Source: Pachyseris speciosa (taxonomy: Eukaryota; Cnidaria; Anthozoa; Scleractinia; Pachyseridae). Taken from it: a DNA stretch of 64,000 nucleotides. Location: the NCBI GenBank assembly GCA_016490735.1, contig JAEMWC010000039.1:734001-798000 (forward strand). The letters run 5' to 3'. A program made the position numbers and the translations under genes. Below, one piece after another: positions 38,801 to 43,917 of the stretch (position 1 is the first letter of the stretch; every line of letters starts with the position of its first letter). The notes beneath the pieces were generated by a model. It did not search any database and was not told where the DNA came from. It was given only the letters and a program-made list of their open reading frames with translations.

Positions 38801-39114
38801 TTCACAACTGCGAGGATCATCCTTCATTTGATTTGTGTACTTTTAATGTTTTAAATAACAGATTTATTATCCTCAACAGGTACGCGGTTATGCTCGAGTG
38901 TTGGAGGGAGGATCCACGTGAACGTCCATCGTTCGCAGAACTGATAAAAACTTTGGAAAAACTGATGACAGTGGACGCTCCTTATTTCGACCCCAGTCAA
39001 TTGGATGAAAGTGAACCGTACTACAGCAGTACAGCTGCCGTTACCGAAAGTAAAACAGTCGAACCGGAGGAAGACATGAAAATTGCTTTTAACACTGCCG
39101 ATAGCCTCGATTAG
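5645..39114 (+). CDS. Receptor tyrosine kinase gene (spliced, 5'-incomplete): F5/8C - LamG-like - FN3 - TM - kinase
   Basis: Span of a multi-exon gene assembled by reading frame, GT-AG borders and intron phase. Exons: 5645-5764, 8184-8710, 13036-13332, 24284-24440, 24814-25019, 25314-25498, 33136-33750, 34127-34341, 37373-37413, 37854-37950, 38880-39114 (stop TAG). All junctions from 8710 onward agree in phase. The product should be a type I membrane receptor: an adhesive ectodomain, one TM helix with a basic stop-transfer, and a cytoplasmic tyrosine kinase with glycine loop [13 protein letters not shown] lysine, [11 protein letters not shown] catalytic loop, [13 protein letters not shown] and a C-lobe [12 protein letters not shown] motif. 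No essential kinase residue is visibly lost, so it should be active. No signal peptide or complete discoidin domain was found, so the start lies in unrecognised or upstream sequence. Discoidin plus kinase recalls DDR receptors, but the LamG-like and FN3 modules and the long kinase insert do not fit DDR. I cannot name an orthologue. Confidence 0.85.
5765..7161. other. RTK intron; tRNA-like fragment, otherwise nothing recognised
   Basis: Intronic. At 6875-6935 on the minus strand lies a 5' half-tRNA-like stretch (box A-like TGGCCTAGTGGTTAAGGC). A run of leucine codons at 6300-6340 comes from a TTGCTGTTG-type simple repeat. An exon linking the discoidin and LamG-like exons may hide in 5765-8183, but I could not identify it. 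Confidence 0.35.
7162..7280. repeat. Hairpin with ~39-bp arms, Penelope-tail-like
   Basis: Arms 7162-7200 and 7240-7280 are near-perfect reverse complements (AAGACAGGACAAAATTTTCA / ATATTTCGACC). The loop contains GACCTGTCGGTCTTCTTCAGG. A phrase of the type TTTCGACC...GTCTTCTTCAGG also occurs next to the Penelope copy at 48.25 kb, suggesting a relic of a Penelope-like 3' end arranged tail to tail. Confidence 0.6.
7795..8105 (-). mobile_element. LINE 3' remnant (RT C-terminus)
   Basis: The minus strand's mirror (read on + as the complement of 7866-8105) gives [18 protein letters not shown], the conserved last motif of Jockey/CR1-type LINE ORF2 proteins. It is followed by a simple ATC repeat at 7799-7816 that could be the element's 3' tail. 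Only about 80 codons remain, with a frame change, so it is a dead 5'-truncated copy within an RTK intron. Confidence 0.5.
8184..8710 (+). CDS. RTK exon b: laminin-G/concanavalin-like domain
   Basis: The exon is preceded by a good pyrimidine tract and TAG, and ends AAAG|GTAACC in phase 1. It encodes about 175 residues with a jelly-roll lectin-like pattern: [17 protein letters not shown], then [11 protein letters not shown], then [20 protein letters not shown], then [11 protein letters not shown]. This fits a LamG/pentraxin-type concanavalin-A-like fold in the extracellular region. Several N-x-S/T sites are present. The acceptor at 8183/8184 is in phase 2, which does not match the phase 1 donor at 5764; a weaker acceptor giving a start at 8201 would match. 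Either an exon is missing between them or the weaker site is used. Confidence 0.75.
8711..8885. other. Start of the RTK intron after exon b
   Basis: AT-rich intronic sequence after the donor at 8711; nothing recognised. Confidence 0.4.
8886..9262 (+). mobile_element. tRNA-derived SINE with TTA tail
   Basis: The head 8892-8959 folds as a tRNA: ATGGCGT pairs exactly with ACGCCAT, box A is TAGTGGTGAGAGCA, box B is GGTTCGATTCC. It is followed by a body with TTGGTTCTCGACCC, TTTTTCTCCTGGTACTCCGG and TTTCCTTCCTCAGC, then a (TTA)n tail at 9199-9262. Head, body and simple tail are the standard SINE layout. The CTCC...GGTTTCC body block resembles the conserved central domain of the animal MetaSINE group (from memory, unverified). 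Confidence 0.75.
9263..10216. other. RTK intron with CAT/ATC simple repeats
   Basis: No gene seen. Contains ATC/CAT microsatellite stretches near 9480-9540 and 9614-9655. The rest is unclassified intronic sequence. Confidence 0.4.
10217..12638. mobile_element. Element with ~620-bp terminal inverted repeats
   Basis: Left arm about 10217-10850 and right arm about 12016-12638 are reverse complements with moderate divergence, beginning CAGGTCTCTGAGAAAG and ending CTTTCTCAGAGACCTG. The 1.17-kb centre has no transposase. Both arms keep a matching ORF of about 61 codons (10557-10742 on +, 12133-12321 on -) whose peptides differ at only some positions, but it resembles no family I know. This is probably a non-autonomous foldback or long-TIR transposon in the RTK intron. 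Confidence 0.8.
12639..13035. other. RTK intron end before exon c
   Basis: AT-rich sequence with no recognised element; ends in the acceptor TATATATAG of the FN3 exon. Confidence 0.4.
13036..13332 (+). CDS. RTK exon c: fibronectin type III domain
   Basis: A 297-bp exon in phase 1-1, so a self-contained shuffled module, between TATATATAG and GCAG|GTGTGT. The product starts with a proline-rich A strand (KPIMPPII), carries the FN3 core pattern VNVTWFLP, a central tyrosine (VVYTMHF), and the tyrosine-corner region [14 protein letters not shown] followed by GWSSSW. The domain is complete in one exon. It lies between the LamG-like exon and the transmembrane exon and probably forms the membrane-proximal stalk of the receptor. 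Confidence 0.8.
13333..15000. other. RTK intron; short direct repeat only
   Basis: No gene recognised. A diverged direct repeat is visible at about 13797-13855 and 14038-14097 (GAGTGAGATGGTAA ... AAATTAATGAAAG). Short ORFs here show no domain. Confidence 0.35.
15030..15178 (-). mobile_element. tRNA-derived SINE family B, copy 1
   Basis: The minus-strand head 15106-15178 reads GGCTTGTTAGCTCAGTCGG (box A) and GGGTTCGAATCCC (box B), with CACCGGTATCGCAG in the anticodon arm. The tail follows with TTCAAGCCTGAATTTTTTT and continues to about 15030 with GTTCATAACTGCGA. Head and tail both recur at 38.69 and 63.6 kb. The anticodon loop lacks the usual U33, arguing against a functional tRNA. Confidence 0.75.
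15446..16480 (-). mobile_element. Repeat family S, short copy (inverted relative to 26.5-28.7 kb)
   Basis: Blocks 15446-15708, about 16010-16120 and about 16290-16470 are the reverse complements of 28311-28743, about 26845-26970 and about 26510-26700, in the same relative order. The family carries repeated GATCAAACATTT / ATCCAACAT motifs near its ends. This copy lacks the SGNH-hydrolase ORF of the other and also lacks the 164-bp insertion found there at 28517, so it serves as an empty-site reference. Confidence 0.72.
16853..16865. repeat. Target-site duplication of the L1-like LINE, 3' side
   Basis: GTGTGAAGTTCTT, identical to 21907-21919, next to the poly(T) that is the minus-strand LINE poly(A) tail. 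Confidence 0.8.
17290..20700 (-). pseudogene. L1-like ORF2: AP endonuclease, reverse transcriptase, C-terminal Cys region (frameshifted)
   Basis: Read on the minus strand: endonuclease pieces (VFNWLRQKK near 20600; [10 protein letters not shown] near 20300; [19 protein letters not shown] and [10 protein letters not shown] at 19119-20201), then a linker, [16 protein letters not shown] at the RT start, [10 protein letters not shown] near 19000, [16 protein letters not shown] and QYADDTFFL (catalytic YADD) at 18236-18658, then thumb and C-terminal sequence down to about 17300 with LFWYCDRVF resembling the terminal zinc-knuckle region. Several frameshifts and stops separate these blocks, so it cannot make a full protein. 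Confidence 0.82.
21017..21760 (-). CDS. L1-like ORF1 protein (coiled coil plus RRM-like RNA-binding)
   Basis: An intact 247-codon ORF, the first of the LINE. Residues about 20-90 have heptad-like coiled-coil sequence ([20 protein letters not shown]). The middle part contains [17 protein letters not shown] and [11 protein letters not shown], the pattern of the L1 ORF1p RRM and C-terminal domains, followed by [17 protein letters not shown]. The C-terminus is basic. L1 ORF1p is a trimeric RNA chaperone that coats the element RNA for retrotransposition. The retained reading frame suggests a fairly young insertion, although ORF2 is broken. Confidence 0.8.
   Translation of the reverse strand: MVAFKAKITEISTDTCSLEELYKVEDMKDISKCFAKLHANIAAEFCQFREKLKETTDRVVELEKAMSHFETEQLEMKESTIPAIIEEAEKHNMALSDELLALNLWGRKWNPIVHGITGELKESSDVSRQKVQEFFNTTIKMDPIDVKNINIAACHRIRGSRDVSKASLIVRFVDLQQRDYILSLAKKLPKGSGFGVMVDLPPELAKLRGRLLKKKRELPPQQQKAAKLKYLQKAPFIQLVVAGQVQA
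22090..23190 (-). mobile_element. CR1/L2-like LINE 3' fragment
   Basis: The minus strand gives [19 protein letters not shown] and [18 protein letters not shown] (22879-23184), [14 protein letters not shown] (22629-22814), and the terminal [15 protein letters not shown] motif near 22440, in three frames. The 3' end passes TTGCGCCCTTT to a (TAA)n repeat at 22101-22165. Loss of everything before the late RT domain and a short-repeat tail are typical of CR1/L2 insertions. Confidence 0.75.
23191..24283. other. RTK intron before the TM exon
   Basis: No gene recognised. A stretch at 24095-24170 weakly resembles 21945-22010 (ACGTTAATGA ... GGTAATGACGAGCAGAAG), hinting at an old dispersed repeat. Confidence 0.3.
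24284..24440 (+). CDS. RTK exon d: transmembrane segment and stop-transfer
   Basis: A 157-bp exon after CTCCTTTAAG, entering in phase 1 and leaving in phase 2 at GAGAG|GTACG. It encodes a short extracellular juxtamembrane stretch with an N-K-T sequon, then a hydrophobic helix of about 22 residues ([20 protein letters not shown]) and a strongly basic stop-transfer HRRRKRKRR. This sets type I topology with the kinase in the cytoplasm. Confidence 0.82.
24814..25019 (+). CDS. RTK exon e: kinase N-lobe, glycine loop and beta-3 lysine
   Basis: A 206-bp exon. The phase 2 entry selects the acceptor at 24813 over the AG at 24820, which would break the frame. It ends in phase 1 at CTTG|GTAAGA. It encodes juxtamembrane sequence, then [12 protein letters not shown] (ATP-binding glycine loop), an extended loop of about 25 residues between beta-2 and beta-3, then VAIKV, whose lysine positions the ATP phosphates. 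Confidence 0.88.
25314..25498 (+). CDS. RTK exon f: kinase alpha-C, hinge and alpha-D
   Basis: A 185-bp exon entering in phase 1 after a T-rich tract and AAG, and ending in phase 0 at CACCAG|GTAAGA. It encodes the alpha-C helix with its glutamate ([12 protein letters not shown]), [12 protein letters not shown], the hinge [11 protein letters not shown] and the alpha-D segment [10 protein letters not shown]. Hinge and alpha-D read like those of FGFR/PDGFR-type receptors with a split kinase domain. The next exon begins the kinase insert. Confidence 0.88.
26040..26320. repeat. Dispersed-repeat-like sequence ending in (TAA)n
   Basis: Contains CGGCCCGAAGGGCC, GCGGAGCACCATGG, an alternating CGTACGTACATAAGTACGTC block and a terminal (TAA)n at 26280-26318. 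The layout resembles the 3' end of a SINE or LINE with a simple tail. I found no second copy in this window. Confidence 0.4.
27457..28023 (+). pseudogene. SGNH/GDSL-hydrolase-like protein with one in-frame TAG
   Basis: ATG at 27457; the frame is open to TAG at 27850-27852 and then continues open in the same frame to TGA at 28021-28023 (188 codons in all). Motifs: [16 protein letters not shown] (block I, where GDSL enzymes have GDS; here GYS keeps the serine), [12 protein letters not shown] (block III with GTND), and after the [20 protein letters not shown], the block V region that would carry the catalytic D-x-x-H (here N replaces the histidine). The missing histidine and the stop suggest a non-catalytic or dead copy. 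SGNH-like ORFs are sometimes carried as passengers by mobile elements. Confidence 0.7.
28517..28680. mobile_element. 164-bp MITE with CAGGG termini and 6-bp target duplication
   Basis: Terminal inverted repeats CAGGGTTTTCATTAA and (complement) CAGGGAGTTCATTAG, flanked by GATGTG at 28511-28516 and 28681-28686. The related copy at 15.5 kb lacks the insert and reads through. The interior has repeated GGAGAATTCT-type motifs. CAGGG ends recall hAT elements, but those normally duplicate 8 bp. Confidence 0.8.
28813..29720. repeat. Outer arm (left) of a nested palindrome
   Basis: Reverse complement of 31281-32592 (apart from a 412-414-bp insertion in that arm). It begins TCATTGCTCAAAGAGGGTGG and ends CCGGCTAGCCAATG. 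ORFs in it are not convincing. Confidence 0.82.
29812..29863. repeat. (TA)n followed by a poly(T) run of about 34
   Basis: TATATA tract from about 29805 directly followed by a long T homopolymer, adjoining a minus-strand tRNA-like head; likely the A-rich tail of that SINE-like unit. Confidence 0.7.
29864..29938 (-). repeat. tRNA-like sequence, type A copy 2
   Basis: The reverse strand reads TTGTCCTGATGGTATAGTGG and GGGTTCAAATCCC, with acceptor pairing TTGTCCT/AGGGCAA. It pairs as an inverted partner with 30482-30557. Confidence 0.7.
30116..30190 (+). repeat. tRNA-like sequence, type A copy 3 (best preserved)
   Basis: Acceptor TTGTCCT/AGGGCAA pairs over 7 bp (one G-T), the D arm is TGGT/ATCA, and the T arm contains GGGTTCAAATCCC. 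The anticodon arm is odd: pairing CCCG/CGGG leaves a 9-nt loop; forcing a 7-nt loop gives AGU with an A-A mismatch at the stem base. Probably a tRNA-derived repeat; a functional tRNA cannot be fully excluded. Confidence 0.6.
30482..30557 (+). repeat. tRNA-like sequence, type A copy 4
   Basis: Nearly identical to copy 3, with an extra G run after the anticodon arm; followed by a TTTCTTTCAAACATTTAT tail also seen after the other copies. Confidence 0.65.
30594..31280 (-). mobile_element. Penelope-like GIY-YIG fragment flanked by inverted copies of its own end
   Basis: The minus-strand ORF 30775-31161 (128 codons) reads [54 protein letters not shown] and [17 protein letters not shown], the C-terminal half of a Penelope-type GIY-YIG endonuclease with its Cys pair and terminal CRH. 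Its 3' flank 30594-30765 is the reverse complement of its 5' flank 31136-31280. The start of the GIY-YIG motif and the whole RT are missing. Confidence 0.75.
31281..32592. repeat. Outer arm (right) of the nested palindrome
   Basis: Reverse complement of 28813-29720, interrupted by an insertion at 31717-32130. Identity is high near GCCGGACACAGGCTCTCAG and GAGCCGAAGGAAGCGAATTT. Confidence 0.82.
31717..32130. mobile_element. ~412-bp MITE inserted in the right palindrome arm
   Basis: Interrupts a sequence that is continuous in the left arm (GCAGCAATAATCC on the matching strand). Ends are inverted: TAGGGGGATTCATGCTTAC and, complemented, TAGGGGAATCCTTGTCTAC; sub-terminal ATTTGC..CATT..GCAT also matches on both sides. 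The duplicated target is TA or ATA, as for Tc1/mariner-like insertions, but the exact edge is ambiguous. No coding capacity. Confidence 0.78.
32593..33135. other. RTK intron before exon g
   Basis: No gene or repeat recognised; ends in a T-rich tract and AACAG acceptor. Confidence 0.4.
33136..33750 (+). CDS. RTK exon g: long kinase insert and alpha-E start
   Basis: The frame is open from the acceptor AACAG (33131-33135) through ATG|GTAAGT at 33750: 615 bp, phase 0-0, 205 codons. The first 185 or so residues are an acidic, E/Q/N/K-rich, probably disordered insert with no recognisable fold; the last 20 ([17 protein letters not shown]) are the kinase alpha-E helix. The insert therefore splits the kinase between alpha-D and alpha-E, where PDGFR/VEGFR/FGFR-class receptors carry shorter inserts. 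It contains one clear tyrosine ([10 protein letters not shown]) and many Ser/Thr residues. A 7.6-kb repeat-filled intron precedes it. Confidence 0.83.
34127..34341 (+). CDS. RTK exon h: catalytic loop, DFG and activation segment
   Basis: A 215-bp exon. The acceptor GATAG is in phase 0; the donor GACGT|GTAAGT is in phase 2. It encodes [20 protein letters not shown] (tyrosine-kinase catalytic loop with the HRD aspartate and AAR signature), VKISDFGLL (Mg-binding DFG), an activation loop with a single tyrosine ([11 protein letters not shown], where many receptors have a YY pair), then [11 protein letters not shown] and the alpha-F aspartate in [12 protein letters not shown] together with PIKWTAPE is diagnostic of tyrosine rather than serine/threonine kinases. 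Confidence 0.92.
34342..35110. other. RTK intron, nothing recognised
   Basis: No coding or repeat unit identified. GTACAAGTCGCACGACTCGT at 34781 resembles, in inverse, a small motif at 36957. Confidence 0.35.
35115..36792. mobile_element. Inverted-repeat element with one left and two right end units
   Basis: 35115-35243 (GGTGACGTCATAGGCTATTG, TCTGTATCTCATGAATAAAA) is the reverse complement of 36667-36792 and, a second time, of about 36581-36671. The interior holds GGT-rich simple repeats at 35284-35300 and 36327-36440. The minus-strand Pro/His-rich ORF at 36184-36486 is the translation of that simple repeat. No transposase seen. Confidence 0.6.
37050..37190. repeat. (ATC)n / CGACG simple repeat
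   Basis: Imperfect ATC/GTC trinucleotide stretches with an interrupted CGACGGCGACGACG core, inside the RTK intron about 180 bp before the micro-exon. Confidence 0.7.
37373..37413 (+). CDS. RTK exon i: 41-bp micro-exon, kinase alpha-F
   Basis: A very short exon between TTTTTCAG and CCATGG|GTAACA that fits phase 2 in and phase 1 out. It encodes [14 protein letters not shown], the canonical alpha-F segment that follows KSDV of the preceding exon. It is too short for ordinary ORF detection but is fixed by sequence conservation and by both splice sites. Confidence 0.87.
37854..37950 (+). CDS. RTK exon j: kinase C-lobe (GGIPYPG, alpha-G region)
   Basis: A 97-bp exon after GATACAG, phase 1 in and phase 2 out at GAACT|GTAAGC. 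It encodes [20 protein letters not shown], then [13 protein letters not shown], the standard C-lobe stretch of receptor tyrosine kinases. The downstream intron separates the codon of the leucine that precedes YAVMLECW. Confidence 0.86.
38690..38820 (+). mobile_element. tRNA-derived SINE family B, copy 2
   Basis: Head GCTTCATAGCTCAGTTGG, CACCGGTATCGCGAGG and GGGTTCAAACCCC, then TTCTGAATTTTTTTCAGACTTC and a tail ending GTTCACAACTGCGAGGATC. Same family as 15.1 kb and 63.6 kb. Confidence 0.8.
38880..39114 (+). CDS. RTK last exon: end of kinase domain and cytoplasmic tail
   Basis: The acceptor CCTCAACAG adds one base completing the leucine codon, then [20 protein letters not shown] finishes the kinase domain (alpha-H/alpha-I, including the C-lobe arginine). 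A tail of about 45 residues follows, acidic, with tyrosines in APYFDP and EPYYSS that could be phosphorylation/SH2 docking sites (inference). TAG stop at 39112-39114. An immediately adjacent upstream SINE copy (38.69-38.82 kb) ends about 60 bp before the acceptor. Confidence 0.9.
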
Positions 39115-39250
39115 TAGTTTTAACAGAGTCTTTTTACGCGTTGAGGTCATCTGGCCGTGAATATTGGTCAAATTGTTTATTGCATGAGTTGAATGCCTTT
39201 TTCATATATCTCACTCGTGTCGCTGCTCTGATCGTGACCACTCAGAAAAT

Positions 39251-39256
39251 AATAAA
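39251..39256 (+). promoter_or_regulatory. Candidate poly(A) signal AATAAA of the RTK gene
   Basis: The first canonical AATAAA hexamer after the receptor stop codon, 137 bp downstream and in AT-rich sequence. Position and strand fit a short 3' UTR, but such hexamers are common by chance at this base composition. Confidence 0.35.
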
Positions 39257-39497
39257 ATTAAGAAAATACTGCAAGATCTTGTCAAAAAACGTGTAAAGGC
39301 GTAAATACAATATTTCGGCTGGCCAACACCAGGAAAACGCGAGTTCATATATATGGTATATTTAACAGAAATGGCATGAAATTACAATAACTACGTAATA
39401 TGTTGAAGCTACAGGAAAATAACAAGGCAACTAAAATGATCTATGTTAATAATACAAAAAAAAAAAGAGTTAGAATAAAGCCAGAAAAAACAGGACA

Positions 39498-39905
39498 TTA
39501 CATTTCACCGCGTTTGTTTGGGCCTGCAGGTTCTAATATTTTACCTGATTGAATAAGAAATTCCTCACGAGCCTTTCTAATGGGATCACGTTTGGTGTAC
39601 AATTGTTCGAGATATATCAGGATCATATGATCACTGATATTATGATCACTGGTAAAGAAGTGTTGGAAGACCGTAGTGGGATTATAACTTGAAGGGTTCA
39701 TAATAGGCCGCCTATGCTCATTTAAGAGATCTATAAAGGCGACGTTTGGCTTAGTACATTGAATCATATAGATTACATTGCACGTATCGCAAGAAATGTT
39801 CGATTTGATTTTATAGGTTTTACTGGTATTATAAAATATGTATTGATCTCGGACATGTTCTAAATAAGGATATATGGTACAATTGTTAAAGTATATACCA
39901 CGCAA
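39498..39905 (-). pseudogene. Penelope-like GIY-YIG domain fragment
   Basis: A 135-codon minus-strand ORF: NISCDTCNVIYMIQCTK (the CxxC ... VIYMIQC lead-in of the Penelope GIY-YIG domain), FIDLLNEHRRPI where an IGET-like core would stand, VFQHFFTSDHNISDHMIL, and REEFLIQSGKILEPAGPNKR, which matches the family C-terminus (fxi..l.tl.p.GlN). The GIY core is substituted, so catalytic activity is doubtful. No RT lies upstream. Confidence 0.68.
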
Positions 39906-41251
39906 GTTGCATAATTATGGACTCCGGCAATCGCAAATTGCTTATTCAATGGTGGGCTTCTCAATTGCCGATCAACCCCCGCACGTATAGCGGTAAGTCA
40001 TTTATTGTTGTTTAAGTTTCCGTCTCGCGTTCTTGCGGATATTGAAAACTTCTGAATGCAGTTATTTTATTGTCCTGGTCACATTTCTTCAATTGGTGTT
40101 TCAAATTCGTCTTGCGGTTAAAACCATGCTGCCAGACAGTAAATGTTTCATTTCTTTATACTTACATAAACTGCTCGACAGTTCACGTAAAGCATCATAC
40201 CTTTTTTATGCCTTAAAATATTAAACAACTTTCATTAAAATGCAGTCAAACCAAACTTTGTAGCCATTTTTGTATTTTTCGGAACAGCCCCCTCGTTTAT
40301 CGATAAAATCTGCTCCACGGTAACCGAAGCGAAACGGGAAGTCATTTTGTTGTTCTCCGTTTGTTCAGAGGTGAATGGTACTTGCTATTCACCTCCGCGC
40401 TAATCAATCAGAATGCACGGAAAGCGCTATTCACTTGTGTGGTATATACTAAATGCAAATGTGGCGAGGATGGCGAAGGATGAAGAAGATTGAAACGGAT
40501 TACAAATGACATTTTTGAAACATTGAGGCAAAACTTTTCACAATCCAAAGACCGTGACGTAACTACTTTAACGACCGATACCTGTTTGGCTACAATCAAT
40601 TTAGGGGAGCCAATTTATCATGATTGTACCTTGTATGCAATATTATTAACAGATACTGGCAATTTGTCAAACTAGCCATATGTTTACTATGCATATGATT
40701 CATAGATGGGACAGGTTTAACACGAAACTTAATTTCGCTGTAATTTTTAAGCAGTGTTTGATTAAACAAAATTAAACGCACAGTTTCATTGGGGATTGCT
40801 GTTGCATCATGCAATTTTAATTTCCTATGGGGATCCGAAGAGCCCAATGTACTTGATGTGTTTATATGACCTTGAAACATGACTGTCTTCCGTTTCGTAA
40901 GAAATGATACGAATTTGTATGAGATTGTAACCATTGCATTTAGAACTGAAAGAAAGAAAAATCTCCAAACATCTGTGGTTCATTGTTTAGTGTATTCGCC
41001 AGGTATGGGCTATTTCAGGGCGCTTCCATTAAGCTAACCTCTCACTTGTCTCCTGTCTATATCAATGATGAGGATACCTGGTAGCTGACCTTTAACAAGT
41101 ATAATGTGATGAACTCTCGTTTAGTTCTCGTTTGGTGTCTCGTTTAGTATCTTGGGTGTTAATTTAACATAATTCGGCCGCTCATGCCACGGTTGGCGCT
41201 TTCCATGGCTCGCCTTCGCCAGCCCCCAGTTCAACTATTCAAGGAACCGGA
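39906..41251. other. No recognised gene
   Basis: A minus-strand ORF at 40596-40934 (112 codons; VSFLTKRKTVMFQGHINTSS) is open but resembles no family I can name. A small hairpin (AGGTGAAT/ATTCACCT) is at 40371-40402. The rest is unclassified. Confidence 0.3.
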
Positions 41252-42470
41252 TCCTTTTTTTTTTTTTTTTATTATTTAATCTCGGGATTGATGAGGTTGG
41301 TTAGACCTCTAGCAAAAGTATGCTAATAAGCCTAGAAAAAAGAAACGGTAATCCAAAAACTTATTTACAATATAAAGCCTCAAAATTACATGACATAGCT
41401 ATATGCAATAAAAAGCCCAATTACTCAATAGAACATAGATATTAAATAGATATTATATAGAAATTAGCTAAAACCTTAGCTGTCGAACCGCCTTTTTAAA
41501 GACTGAGAATGAGCTTAGGGATCTTAGGGTATCAGAGATCTTGTTCCAAGTAATAGCCGCCAAGTACTTTACTGAGTTCTTGCCATAACGAGTCGTATTA
41601 GGTTTCGGTACTTCCAGCTTTTTAACCCCTCTCAGATTTTTGATGTTGTCTCTTAACCTAAATAGGTGTCTCAGATATTCAGGTGGATAATTGTTGATTG
41701 TCTTAAAAACAATAATTAACAAATTCTGGATACGTCGATCCACAAGGCTGTAACCAATACGATCACAAAGAGTGCTAGTTTGTGAAGACTCGTCACTATA
41801 CAAGTAACGAAGTGCTCGTTCATGCAACCTATCCAGTTTTTTACTATCAGACTTTAAACAGTTATGCCATATGGAGGAACAGTAATGAAAATGAGACATA
41901 ATAAGCGAATTATGAAGGCATAGTTTAGACCGAAACGATAATATATTCTTCAGTCTACAAAGAACATCTAGTTGCTTTCCAACTTTCTTGCTAATTTTCG
42001 TAATGTGTTTTCCAAAATTCAGGGAATTGTCCAATGTAAGCCCAAATAGATCTACCGTAGCAAGTAGTGGCAATACAACACCTTCAGCAAATAGTGATAG
42101 CTTGACATTAGGTTTTCGCGATAAAAACCAAGGCCTTCCATTTTTCAGGGTTCAAGATCATCTTGTTGTTGCGAAACCACTCACACACCACCACTAGTTC
42201 CTTATTGACAACATGTTCGACAACCGCTGGATCAGTATCAGTAAAATATAGCTGATTATCATCAGCATAGTTAGACAGCTTCGCCTCTTTAATGAAATAA
42301 AATAAGTCATTTATGAAGATATTAAATAATAAGGGCCCTAAAACGGAGCCTTGGGGAACACCGCTGTTAACATATGAGATGTCACTTGTAACGTCCTCTA
42401 CTCGAACCCGTTGCCTGCAATTTGTTAAATAGCTCCTCAGTAAATTTAAACTATGGGTAGAAATACCTCC
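41252..42470 (-). mobile_element. 5'-truncated LINE with poly(A) tail (RT and C-terminus)
   Basis: The minus strand carries NSGVPQGSVLGPLLFNIFIND and LSNYADDNQLYF (RT catalytic YADD, 42108-42602), then LTLDNSLNFGKHITKISKKV, LIMSHFHYCSSIWHNC and a C-terminus SVKYLAAITWNKISDTLRS (41468-42073). A T-run at 41252-41273 is the poly(A) tail. One frame change lies near 42100. The Jockey/CR1-type motif set is clear, the exact clade is not. Its 5' end abuts the DIRS-like relic. Confidence 0.8.
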
Positions 42471-43450
42471 AGCAGCGAAACTCCTCAAACATCTGCTACT
42501 GGGATAACTAGTACAAGCGCTATCAGCAGCGCAGCAAACTTTTCGAGTTTTGCTGCTGGGGACCCATTGACCCACTCCCTCTACGACCTGCTGGCAAAAC
42601 ATGTGCGGGAAATTCTTACCGGTGAATTTGATGAACTTTCTAAACTGCTCCCCAAGAACTTTAACACGTTAAACCCGTCACAAGATAAGCCACACACCCT
42701 AACTGTAGAAAACGTAATTATAAAAGTAAACAAGACGAAAGGCACACCCATTTCTGACATTGGGGAATGGACGACGGCCTTTTACTGCCTACAAGAACTT
42801 TAACACGTTAAACCCGTCACAAGATAAGTCACACACCCTAACTGTAGAAAACGTAATTGTAAAAGTAAACAAGACGAAAGGCGCACCTATTTCCGACATT
42901 GAGGAATGGACGACGGCCTTTTACTGCCTACATGGGTGTTGCAGTAATCAAGTTTCCATTGTGCTTCAGAGTTACTGAAATATATGTCGCTTATTTTTTA
43001 TGCTGCCAAATAACATCGGGGACTGGAGTGGTGTGTGTATGACATAGAGTTCCAGCAGAAGGCTGCTTCCACCAAGTATTTGAAATGGTCCACCATCGAC
43101 AGCCAGTTACCCCCTCACTTCTGAAGGAGGATAATGGAGTTTTCCAGTCAGGACCCTCACCGCCACGTACTTATAGGGGGACCGAAAACAGTATTGTCAC
43201 AACTTTAACAAGGGGGTCCCTTTTGCCAGAACTCCCTGCTTCTGTGCCCAAAAATTTAATAGGTCTGGATGTGGGAAGGATCACCCCGGGACCAAGTGCC
43301 CCAATTTCTCTGGAGCAGAGAAAAAGCCCCTCCCAGGAGTGGGAAATTCCTTCCATCAACACCTCAGCAGCCGCAACCGAGAATAGTATATTTTGGGGTT
43401 TAGTTACTCCTGTAAATGTTCCTTATTTATATTATACCCTTCCAATCATC
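42453..43450 (+). pseudogene. DIRS-like element ORF1 (gag-like) relic
   Basis: Ser/Thr-rich N-terminus, then LYDLLAKHVREILTGEFDEL and NVIIKVNKTKGTPISDIGEW with TTAFYCL, typical of gag-like ORFs of coral DIRS-type elements. A 141-bp segment is tandemly duplicated (42657-42797 and 42798-42938). Further on, in another frame, CHNFNKGVPFARTPC ... CGKDHPGTKCP (about 43190-43300) resembles a zinc-knuckle end. Frameshifts and stops make it non-functional. Confidence 0.62.
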
Positions 43451-43465
43451 CTGAAACAAAATTAA

Positions 43466-43917
43466 CAAATTGTGCTCAAAACTGAGGGAGGGGGGGCTAG
43501 GATTGGGTATTCTGGTCCTAGTTGTTTCCACTTTGCCATTAATGTACCTACTACGTCTTTAAATCGTGAGGTTGGTACGGGGAATTTAGCTGAAGAGATT
43601 TCTAATGGGTGTACCATGGCTCCTTTTCCCTCAAACCCCTTTACAAATTTTCAAGTGTTTCCGATCGGTCTTGTTCCCAAATACATTCTGACAAATTCCG
43701 AACAATATTCCAGTTATCATTATTATCTCCTCTATGGGATACCTATTATACCCTCTCCTTGTTTACAGATTCCTCGGGCTCCCTGGGTTATGGGGGAATT
43801 TTTCCAACAAAGATGGTTTCAGGGAAAGTGGTTGCCACCTCAACAACTAGGCGAGCAATGCATCAGCATTCTTTGGCAAGAACTATATGCAATCAAACAT
43901 TGCGTTCAGGTTTTTCC
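43466..43917 (+). pseudogene. DIRS-like RT start and RNase H pieces, core deleted
   Basis: ARIGYSGPSC, LAEEISNGCTMAPFPSNPF and NFQVFPIGLVPK are the opening of the DIRS/Ngaro reverse transcriptase. The polymerase core with its DD motif is absent; the sequence jumps at about 43690-43755 to LFTDSSGSLGYGGIF (RNase H first Asp) and WFQGKWLPPQQLG with ISILWQELYAI (in a shifted frame). It ends abruptly at 43917 against a LINE segment. A tyrosine recombinase was not found. Confidence 0.68.

Noticed and set aside
40596..40934. 112-codon minus-strand ORF as a gene
   Set aside because: It is open and starts with ATG, but I recognise no domain and there is no supporting context; recorded only within the intergenic entry.
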